DNA of 64,000 nt from contig UYJD01000008.1 in assembly GCA_900618795.1 (NCBI GenBank), positions 474,233 to 538,232 on the forward strand. The letters are read 5' to 3'. Within the stretch, counting starts at the first letter, position 1, and the number at the start of each line of letters is the position of its first letter. Below are positions 1 through 10,699 of the stretch, piece after piece. The notes beneath the pieces are model-generated. The model was not told the DNA's origin. It worked only from the letters and a program-made list of their open reading frames with translations, and ran no database searches. Position numbers and translations under genes: made by a program. Origin of the DNA: Cyanodermella asteris (lineage: Eukaryota; Ascomycota; Lecanoromycetes; Ostropales; Stictidaceae).

Positions 1-47
1 ACCATCATGTATTTCTTGATCATCCAGAAATCTGTTTATAATTTGGG

Positions 48-737
48 TCAATCAGCCTCATGCATGAGGCCAATGACAAAGTAGCACTGACTCAATATCA
101 TAATGCTGTACTGGAGGTCAGTAAATCAATCTCGTCATATTGCTCATCAAGCTAACGTCACTCACCAAGCTCCGATCTCTATACCCGCCGCCGTTGGTAT
201 AAGCCCATTCTGAGAAACCGAGTTAATCGCACTCTTCACTCCGTCCGCAGCATCTCCCACACGGGCCCAGCCCGAGGATTTCGAGGAGCTCGACTCACCT
301 GTTGCGTATCCTTCAGACGTCCGACCACCGCCTGACACGATCACCAGCTCCGCGAAAGCAGCAAATCTGCGCATCAAGCTCGACGAATCGGGCGGATCAA
401 TTGTGAACTGCAAAACGACAGCAGCGACCGAGACTGCAAGGACGAAAGAGATCAAGTGTGTCGCAAGTTGATTTTTAAGGCTCCTTCGGCTGGGTTCGTT
501 GCTCATGAATGCCAGCATGATGGCGGCGGATAGCATGATCGCTCCATTCTGTACCGGTATCAGCGGCGTCTCCAACCCAGAGAGCGGGTTTGCTTTACCA
601 ATATCGCCATCGCCAATAGCGGAATTCGACTGATGCCTGCCGGTGTGGGTTGCGACGGCCACGCTCGTGAAGATGACCGCCACCAGTGCGAAGACCACGT
701 CTGCTGCCAACCACTTTCGATAATTCGAGACTGTCAT
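48..737 (-). CDS. Small predicted integral membrane protein, unknown function
   Basis: The ATG at 737 opens a frame of 191 codons. The N-terminus has a hydrophobic segment at about residues 12-28 (AADVVFALVAVIFTSVAVAT), and two more lie around residues 62-78 and 94-112. The last third is Ser/Gly-rich and polar. The frame stops at 162-164, but that TGA lies inside a strong donor (GTGAGT). A 60-nt intron (165..106) with a CTGAC branch and a CAG acceptor would instead give exon 2 at 105..48 and a 209-residue protein ending LMHEAD. I prefer the spliced form. I recognise no family. It is the first of two minus-strand genes, with glucoamylase upstream. The spliced C-terminus is inferred only. Confidence 0.55.
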
Positions 738-1466
738 TTTTCCCTGCCCAGTATTGTGTGACGAAGTGATCGGATATAGCCATAGCCGTAACCAGGCTTC
801 TTCTTGAACGAGCTACTGGGTAAATGTGTCTCTACCTCCAGCGTACGCATCTTCGAACACCCCGATATCGCCCGCGACCAACAAAACGAGTGCTCGAACG
901 AATAGACGTAGAGAGAAGAGAATGAAGCGGAAGACAGGGAAATGAATTTGAAAGCTGCGTGTCAAAGGTGCTTGGCCTTTCTTGCATAGAGAAACAATGA
1001 GTCGCTAGTATATACATCACGACAAGGCTCCGATCGTGGAATCACTCTCAGACGGGCGATCCTGCTGCAGGCTACAGGAAACTCCCTACAGAACCCTGTG
1101 CAATGTCAATAAGGTGTTGTGCCGCATGTTTCGCGCTTGCGCGAGGCTTTCGAGGTGCTCAGCATGTTGTTGCTGACGGATGCTTGTTTCGGCTCCCGAA
1201 GCTGGAGGTGTGATTGGCCGGACTACAGCCTCACATCGATGCAACGTCTCATCCTCACGTCCATTACAACCTCGGCAGCAAGCAATTCAGTGACCAAAAG
1301 CAAGGCTGAGTATATTTAGGTCACTGTCAACACTATCCTATGTCTATAATCCGAACCCGAGAGTTCGGCGATAAATCAAGACATTTCTGTGTCAGTTGCC
1401 AGCTGCCAGAATTGAGCCAGTCGCAAACACAAGTACGCGCTCCCAAGGAGGAGACCGACGCGTTTC
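738..1466. other. Intergenic: 3' flank of glucoamylase and promoter of the membrane protein
   Basis: No convincing coding sequence. A TATATA-type element at 1009-1015 lies about 270 bases upstream of the ATG at 737 and reads as TGTATATAC on the minus strand. It could serve the membrane-protein gene. Confidence 0.4.
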
Positions 1467-3574
<2,108 letters not shown>

Positions 3575-3581
3575 TCACGCT

Positions 3582-3589
3582 TTTATATA
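3582..3589 (-). promoter_or_regulatory. TATA box of the glucoamylase gene
   Basis: The minus strand reads GGATATATAAAAG here, a near-perfect TATA box about 85 bases upstream of the chosen ATG at 3502. The spacing suits transcription starting between the element and the ATG, and argues against the upstream in-frame ATG at 3544. Confidence 0.65.
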
Positions 3590-4896
3590 TCCCTCCGAAG
3601 GCCCAGATGGTGTTGTTCGACATGCCGCTCATGGATCCCCTGGAAGTCAGCTCGCTTGAGTCAAAGTCGTGCTTGGAAAAGGAGATCTCCAAGTCAGGAC
3701 ACTTTGGTAGACGCGTCATTTACATTGTTGGCGGTTCGAATTTCTGTTTAGGTCTTGGTCGAACCTCAGTCGCGGGGAGTGAAGACAAGGGCCTTACCGA
3801 ATCGGGAAGCCGTGAGGAACCGAGCAAGATGGGGCTCCGAAACAGGGTTTATAAACCAGTCATAACAAAAGAAAAGGCCGATGCCTGCTATTTCGACTTG
3901 GCACGCAAACGGAAAAGTAGCAGAAAGATGATCAGACCCGAAAGCTTCCAGAAGAATGGAAGGAATGCGACATGGTTCCCCGCACCGCTTGGTCTCTTGA
4001 CATAGGTGAGCAATCTTCCTGGCGCACTCGAAAGCCTTCAAGGGCAGAGAGCCCGTTGGAACTGTCGTAGTCGAGACTCGAACAGACCTACAAGCTTTGC
4101 TGCACGGATGCTCGCCCATATAGTTCAACCCCACAAGTCTCGATGTATCCAGGCAAACTTCGGCTTTGCGTGCCCACACTCGAGTTTTCTGAGCCTCGTG
4201 CATAAAGATTGGCATAGCTCAGGACGGAGCATCTTCTATCGCCTCATGATGTTTCATTGGACGGTAAGACGTGCTTCTTATACTTATCCCGATTTGAGTT
4301 TGTGTCGCAGCGAAATCGCGATACTTTGTGGTAGCTTCGCCCCGAAAGTTCGGCGAAAGGCGCTTCCAGAAGTCTGATTTTTTTTTTGATCGGAGGGTAA
4401 CTGGCCAGTGGATCACACACCTAAAGCTGAAACCTTTGGCTGCCAGAAGCTGATCTGTCAATGAGGTACAACCGCCCAGCAGAACCAAAAGATCTGACGT
4501 AGAAGCCGGTCCTTAGAACATGAGAGGACCGTGCCTCTCCCTGTCGGGATATTCATAGATTAGTAATCATACTGATAGATCTGAGTATCAAAATTGGCCT
4601 TCTTCAGAACCCTTCTGTGACAGCAGATTCTTACTTGCGGTTCGACCGACGGGCCAGATTGAAGACAGGTTCGCATCATGTTTGCAGCAACGCGCTTCTG
4701 CATAGCACTCTATCGAGGTCGGCATCCGTCTCCAAGTCAAGAATGCTTCGGATCTCCGCTGCAGTCTGATCTGGATCGAGTGACAAGAATGAGGCAAAGG
4801 AACAAATTATCGGAGCTACGAAACAGTAAACCCCGACGACGATCACAGGCAACGACCAGTGGCTTCGAGGCCGTGCATCAACGCCCAATCTTAGAT

Positions 4897-5082
4897 TGTC
4901 GCAGGGATGTTTTTTGTGCATCTCCATCGCGTTGTTAGTGTACCAGATCTGACGCGTCGGCGCTTTACCGAAGAGAGAAGAGACGTCACCAATCGTAAGA
5001 GCCCGATTAACATGCGGAAGCTAAGACCAAAACTGTCACGCCGAGCCGCTGAAGGAGGTGCACAAAAAACCTCCCTGCGACA
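4897..5082. mobile_element. MITE-like element with 29-bp terminal inverted repeats
   Basis: The arm 4897-4925 (starting TGTCGCAGGGATG) and the arm 5054-5082 (ending CCCTGCGACA) are inverted copies of one another, matching at 27 of 29 positions. The whole unit is 186 bp and has no coding capacity, as expected of a miniature inverted-repeat transposable element. The termini begin TGTCGCAGGG. No clear target-site duplication is visible: the flanks are TTAGAT on the left and CTGTAC on the right. Insertion is therefore not proven, and a large hairpin of other origin remains possible. No second copy was spotted in this window. Confidence 0.5.
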
Positions 5083-5466
5083 CTGTACATGCTTGTACGC
5101 TCCCTTCATTCTCAAGTCCTCGTCATTATATGCCGAAGTCATGTCCTCTTTCATGGCACTCTGATCATCTGCCTCCCAGCAAGCTGAAGACAGACACGGA
5201 CCGCAAGGATGATTCTTCGTGATCCCCACTCTGATGCCGGGACCAATGAAGCTGGGCCCAAAGTTACCACGAGCGGTCATTTTCATGCACCTCGACCTAT
5301 ACTCCTATTGAATCTCTCGCAATCGAGCTACTTTCAGCGCTAATGCGCTCCATTTACCTCGGAAGCGGGTCAATCTGCATGCGCTGTGGGGTTTTGATGC
5401 TGAAGCGTCGCAGCGAAGCCGACCACTTCGTTAGCTAGCATGCCACCTACGCTCTGGCATTACTGA

Positions 5467-5484
5467 CATGCCTGTTCAGGCATG
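5467..5484. repeat. Short near-perfect palindrome
   Basis: CATGCCTG and CAGGCATG form 8-bp inverted arms around TT. It lies about 480 bases upstream of the carboxylesterase ATG and could be a dimer-binding site or chance. Confidence 0.35.
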
Positions 5485-5960
5485 CTTGTGAAAGCGATAT
5501 CTTGTCCTCGTCTTCAGCAAACCTTGACTCCACACGTTTCTCAAGCCACGCAGTTCGAGGCTGGCAGATCTTTTCCTATTTGAGTACTTTTCCAATCTTG
5601 CGTCTCCAACCGGCTAGCGCGACTTGGTGCACATGTCAAAGTCAAATGCCAAAAGGCATCTCCCCTTTCGTCTCAGCACCAGTTCCCCGATGTTTTCACG
5701 ATGATCTCTCCACTTTGGTGGCCCGAGCCTTGGGATAGTGCCCCTGACAAAGAACCTTCCCATCCGAATTTCCAGAACACGACACACCTCGAAGTGTAAC
5801 GCTGTGCCGCAAGGAAAGTTGAGTGCTACTTATGTATATGCCACGAATTGCTCGCTACTTGGTGATCTTTGCGTTTCTTTCAAGCCCGTCCTTGGTTGTG
5901 TGAGTGGTGTCTCAACTTTATTGAATTGTCTGTCCTTCGTGACAACTTCCGATCATCACC

Positions 5961-7580
5961 ATGCGCATTGACTTCACCTTCGCGCTGGTGGCGGCCCTGT
6001 TCGGCACTGCATTTGCTTCGCCAGCAGCGTTGTCGGCGGCTCCGTCAAGAACCATTGACATTGGAACTATCGTTGGCCAGACATCGGTAGCTACTCTGGC
6101 CGGTACTTCGACGGCAACGGTTCAGCAGTACCTTGGCGTCCCCTTTGCTGCGGTACCTACTGGGTCTCTGAGATTCTTGCCACCAGCTAGCGCGACGAAG
6201 CTCTCTGCTCCTTACAAGGCCACGGCACTGCCACCAGCATGCATTCAACAATTCTTTGGTGCCGAAAATGGCGTCACCGGCGAACAGATGCAGTACAATA
6301 ATCCCCACGGACCACCACCTCCGGAGAGCGAGGATTGTCTCTATCTCAATATATTTGCTCCGCAGGACTCGTCGCCGAGCACCAAGAAGCCAGTGATGGT
6401 CTGGATATTCGGTGGCGAGCTTCAGTTCGGCTCAGGATCATATCGCTGGTATAACGGTTCCTATTTCGCAGGCTTCCAGGATATCATGGTTGTTACATTC
6501 AATTTCAGGAACAACTTCTTCGGCTTCCCAGGCGATGCCCCCGGAGTGCCTGTAGGTCAAGGCAATGTCGGTCTCCTAGATGTACGATTCGTTCTTCAAT
6601 GGATACAAAAGCACATTGCTGCCTTTGGTGGCGATCCCACGCAAGTCACCATTGTCGGCGAGAGTTCTGGTGGTTGGATTGTCAAGCAGCTGATGGCTTT
6701 TCCGCCGGACCCTTTGCCATTTCGAGGAGCCATCATCGAGTCACCACAAACAAATGTTAGCGACACGACTCGTCCAGAGTTTGAACGCATCACATCTCAT
6801 TTTGGTTGCGACTCACTGGACTGTATGCGCAAGGTACCTGCCTCGGACATCAAATATTACCTCGATACGAACACCGATCTCTTCAACCCGATTACCGATA
6901 ACATTGTCTGCGCCGTAAACATCAGGGATCGAGTGAACAACAAACAGATGGTCAACGTCCCGTTCATAACTGGCACGAACTCCGATGAAGGCCGACCATT
7001 CGTAGCAGGCGCAGGTATTGGTCCCGGCAGCAACCCCAACAGCAGCGTCATAGCGCAGTTTTTCGCCGACTTCTTCCCCGAATTTCCCTTCCTCTATCAG
7101 ATATCCGCCGGCTTCATCTCAGCCTTCTCCACAGGCGCTTACGAAGGCATATCGCGCGTTGTCACCGACGCAGCCTTCGCCTGCCCCGTGTCCGCCTTCA
7201 CCGACACCGCGCTCCTCAACGGCTACACCAATCAGTGGCGCTACTTCTACACGGCGACTTTTCCCAACATGGAGGACTTTCCCGACGCCGGCGCCTTCCA
7301 CAGCGCCGAGATCCCGCAAGTCTGGGGTACATACGACTTTCCCTCTTCGGACGGGACGTACACACCCGAGCAGGTTGCCCTCAGCAGTACGATGAACACG
7401 GCTTGGGCCAACTTTATCAAAGATCCAACCAGTGGTCCGGGCTTCAACTGGCCGAAATTGAACAATCCGTTCTCGAATGTTGCCAAATTCCAGACTTCGG
7501 GGATGACGACGACTAACACGTTGGAACCGGATATATTTTGCCCAATTTACGCTCTTCTCATTGCCCAGGACGGGTTCTAG
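5961..7580 (+). CDS. Secreted type-B carboxylesterase / lipase family
   Basis: Single-exon gene, 539 residues. Hydrolyses carboxylic esters; the natural substrate cannot be told. The N-terminus (MRIDFTFALVAALFGTAFAS) is a signal peptide. The type-B signature SEDCLYLNIFAP is followed by the oxyanion-hole region VMVWIFGGELQFGSG. In most family members the latter reads HGGG; here GGE departs from it. The nucleophile elbow is GESSGGW (Ser235); the usual form is GESAGG. The acid is probably Glu343 (GTNSDEG) and the base His447 (GAFHSAEIPQVWG). Length is normal for the family (about 540-560). The ATG at 5961 has a CACC context and gives the signal peptide directly. Codons in the last third are strongly GC-ending. 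Confidence 0.9.
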   Translation: MRIDFTFALVAALFGTAFASPAALSAAPSRTIDIGTIVGQTSVATLAGTSTATVQQYLGVPFAAVPTGSLRFLPPASATKLSAPYKATALPPACIQQFFGAENGVTGEQMQYNNPHGPPPPESEDCLYLNIFAPQDSSPSTKKPVMVWIFGGELQFGSGSYRWYNGSYFAGFQDIMVVTFNFRNNFFGFPGDAPGVPVGQGNVGLLDVRFVLQWIQKHIAAFGGDPTQVTIVGESSGGWIVKQLMAFPPDPLPFRGAIIESPQTNVSDTTRPEFERITSHFGCDSLDCMRKVPASDIKYYLDTNTDLFNPITDNIVCAVNIRDRVNNKQMVNVPFITGTNSDEGRPFVAGAGIGPGSNPNSSVIAQFFADFFPEFPFLYQISAGFISAFSTGAYEGISRVVTDAAFACPVSAFTDTALLNGYTNQWRYFYTATFPNMEDFPDAGAFHSAEIPQVWGTYDFPSSDGTYTPEQVALSSTMNTAWANFIKDPTSGPGFNWPKLNNPFSNVAKFQTSGMTTTNTLEPDIFCPIYALLIAQDGF

Positions 7581-8652
7581 GCAGTTGGGTGTCCGAAATG
7601 CTCAAGTTTTCCAAGCTTCAGGTATAGATGGGCCGCGAGGGTCGTGGTATGTCGATCGAGCATTCACGATACCGCTCTGACAGCAAGCAAAGAATAAATA
7701 AACGAAAAACGTCGTGACTGTTGACTTTGTCGTCGGGAGATGTCGTTTATGCTTGCTTGAGAGTTTTATAACGCATCAGCGGTGTGATGGGAAATGCACG
7801 TGTCAAGCATCATTTCCTCCGACTCGATTGCCTTTCGTTCGCTCGCATTTAGGTATATACGTTACTAATCCATTCCATTATTATGTTACGAGAAATAACA
7901 CCAATCGTCTCGCTTCGTAGTCAAGTCGAATCATTTTTACAACCACAAAATCCACGTCGCCGAAAAGACCCGCACTTCATCATCCGTCCGTCAAGTAAGG
8001 TTCTCGGCATCGAAAGTCGAATTGTATGTCGGCCAGCCTGAATTTAGAGGATCATCGCTCCCAACGCTACCGGGCGAGGCTAAGGTACAAGGAGCCTTCA
8101 CTCTCTCCGCCGCGCCAGTTGCAATTGGCCGCGTAGAGCTTGTCTTCGACGCGGTTGCACTGGCAGCCTTACTCGAGCTAGCCATCCCAGTCGCGGACAC
8201 AGCGCTTGCAGCAGGCGACGTACTGGCATTGACGATTCCCATTGTGGCCGTAGACGTTACCGAATTCTGGTTGCCAGTTGCACCTACAGAGCTCGACGAG
8301 CTCGACGTGACCTTATTCGTAGCATTAGACGCCGGTATATTGGGGTCAAATCTCGTTTCATTCCGAGCAGCGAATCTTCTCTCCACGCACAAGCTCGAAA
8401 TTCGCCTTGGGCTTGATCGAAAACATTCAAATGTTCATCCTTCATCACCTTGAACATGGAGTTGCCATGTTTGATACTGCGGTTTCAAGATACAATCAAA
8501 GTTTTCCGCGTCAAAGTGAAGCATGAGAAACAAGATGCTGAAACCCGAAAGCTTCGCCCAAGTAAATTTCCAATGTTTGAGCGATTTTGAGACCATCTAC
8601 CGAGTCTTCCTTGCACCCAAAGCCAACGACCGCCCAGTGACCGACGGCCATT
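7581..8652. other. Intergenic, with a weak Ser/Thr-rich open frame on the minus strand
   Basis: From about 8434 to 7991 the minus strand is open for a Ser/Thr/Ala-rich peptide (about 148 codons, ending STFDAENLT) with no ATG at its start. It could be the last exon of a cell-surface-type protein, but no upstream exon joins it convincingly, so no CDS is called. The rest, including the carboxylesterase 3' flank, shows nothing. Confidence 0.3.
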
Positions 8653-9833
8653 TTAGTTTCCAGAAGCCATTCCGCGGCCCTCCATCTGCCACTCATGACC
8701 CCTGTCCTTCCTCGCTACAGCATCATCAACCCATCGATCCCAATCCTCCATGCTACACCTACTCGCAACGCACCACCGTCAGGCCCGGGTATCACAAAGT
8801 TCGAAAACAAACAAATGCAACGCAACACAACGCATCAAAACGACTCACCTGGTCAACTCGAAGCTCAACCTTTCCCCAACCTCCCTCCTCACCCCCTCCA
8901 CCTCCCTGACGGACCCCATCCTATCTCTCACCTCTCACCTCTCACCTCTCACCTCTCACCTCTCACCTCTCACCTCTCACCTCTCACCTCTCACCTCTCA
9001 CCTCTCACCTCTCACCTCTCACCTCTCACCTCCCTCAGAACCTCGCCTTCCAACCCCTCAATCACGTCCCCCGTCATCTAGAGCCTCACCTCCGTAACGT
9101 ACGCGAACAGCCCCTTCAACCTCACGTGCAGGTAAATTCTCGTAAGAACCTCACGCTGGCGCGGTGCGCGCTGGGGTCTTTTTCTCGTGTCCACCGGCGG
9201 CGCGCAGGACGGCCGGGGTCAGGGACCAGAGTTTGGGTAAAGTCGGAGGCGGCGATGGCGGTGGCGAGGGTGGCGAGGAGTGGTGTGTGTGGGGGGGTTG
9301 GGGAGTGGAAGAGGGTGTGTTGGTGGGTGAGCAGGGTGGAGAGCGTGTTGTGGTGGTAGGCGTTGATACGGGTGGAGGGGGTTTCGACGTCTTCAATCTA
9401 AGGGGAAAGCGGGGGGGCAGGGGAGGTGAGTGAGTTGTTGTTAAAGTTAGGGATTCAAAAGATCGCTCGAGGGAAAATCAAGGGAAACAAAGGAAGATTG
9501 AAGGGGGGAGAAGGTACCAGGAGGTCTTCAGACTCACGTGCTCGGAGAGGAATTTCATCTCGTGGACGTTCAGGTGCCATTCGAAGGGTTGATCGAGAGA
9601 CGTTTGCGTCTGTATCTTCTGCCGCAAAAAAGACCGATGGCTGGACTTTTTTTCCCCCCTTTCTTCTTCTTCTTCTGTTTGGTATTTCTTTTTTTGTTTG
9701 TTGTTCTACTCTTATGCCGTGTTTCTCAAGTTTCTTGTCTCGTGCTTTCTGTCTCGTGCCAGTCGGTGTTGCGGTCGCTTACTGATCCCGCGGTTCTGAC
9801 CGAATTCTGACCGAGAAAGTTGATTTCACCCAT
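8653..9833 (-). pseudogene. Damaged multi-exon gene for an unknown, partly coiled-coil fungal protein
   Basis: Well-supported 5' exons: 9833..9783 (MGEINFLGQNSVRTAGS), 9618..9538 (KIQTQTSLDQPFEWHLNVHE, continuing to FLSEH) and from 9397 (IEDVETPSTRINAYHHNTLS). Introns of 164 and 140 nt have good donors (GTAAGC, GTGAGT) and acceptors and keep phase. Well-supported 3' exons: 8920..8849 and 8758..8653, joined across a 90-nt intron, encoding a charged helix ([18 protein letters not shown]) and [15 protein letters not shown]. The middle, about 9320-9030, reads as protein only if the frame changes at least twice near C-rich runs, and an in-frame TAG falls after the phrase [11 protein letters not shown] (GGTGAGA)n array separates the two halves. 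Either the gene is decaying, the middle contains base-calling errors, or exons are missed. Family not recognised. Confidence 0.45.
8924..9030. repeat. Heptanucleotide tandem array (CACCTCT)n / (AGAGGTG)n, about 15 copies
   Basis: A nearly pure 7-bp repeat lies inside the damaged minus-strand gene. On the minus strand every unit contains GGTGAGA, which matches the fungal 5' splice-donor consensus. Every frame of the array meets TGA on that strand, so if the gene is expressed the array must be intronic. An acceptor-like ATAG lies at 8921-8924. On the plus strand it encodes a spurious SPLTSHL repeat peptide. Confidence 0.85.
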
Positions 9834-10699
9834 GGGACAGTAGACCGACCACATATTTATACAACGGCCTTTGTTTCGAAAAGCAAACGATTGTTTAGCT
9901 GCTAGCTCGCAAATGGGCTCAGGGATTGTGGGGCCAGGCGCATAAAGCGAAGTAAAGAAGATGGGTGTCGGCAGCCGAGACATGCAATTTGAGCTCTGAG
10001 TAGGATTTCAATGTCAGGTCTGAGGAAGACGTCACAAGACTGCCTGAGCAAGACCTGGCGTATGAAAGTGTTCAAAGCAGGTATCAGGTGGGTTGAACAC
10101 CGTGTGGGTTATTGAGAGGTTTTTCAGCCACCTTGTCCGACTCGCGTGAAACAGGGGTACCAGCGCCAGTCGACTTACCTCCCTGCCGGACAGCCGTTCG
10201 AAGTTCGAAAATACGGAATGCAATGTGCAGCACCGAAGCGCAGACCATTGTTGACGTTCAAAAGCACTGGGACAAGGACGCAAGGAAATTGTGGATTTTG
10301 TCATCACCATTTCGATTCTTCCGCAAACGAGTCGCCGATGGTAGGCTCGCTGCTCTCAGTCTGCTCGGCATCCTGCTCAATATCAAACTAGCCATCCTGT
10401 CCTGCTCATATCTCTCTGGGGGTATCATTCGTGTGTTCCTCATCGCTACACAATCATTCGCTCGATCGATCGCTCATTCCGATCCTGAAAACAAAAGAAA
10501 GGGTATTTTCATCCTATGCTTTGCGCCGTTTCCGACAGTCGTGTCCCGATTGTATGCTGTGTCGACAAATGAAAAATAGGCCATGGAACTGTCCACGATG
10601 CGATTAAGTAGTGTGAGCAGTGCGCGATCGTCAACGTCTCGCATGCATGATGGTTAGTGCCTCTCTCTCTCGCCATCTCTTCAATCTTCAATAGTACCA
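9834..10699. other. Intergenic, nothing recognised
   Basis: Promoter side of the damaged gene and 3' flank of the large disordered-protein gene. A 155-codon plus-strand frame (10112-10579) has no family resemblance and no supporting signals. Confidence 0.4.

Noticed and set aside
3607-4215. Overlapping 132- and 149-codon ORFs on opposite strands
   Set aside because: Neither has motifs, splice signals or protein-like composition.
8695-9097. Two plus-strand ORFs encoding repeats of SPLTSHL
   Set aside because: They are translations of the 7-bp satellite array, antisense to recognised exons, with no start signals.
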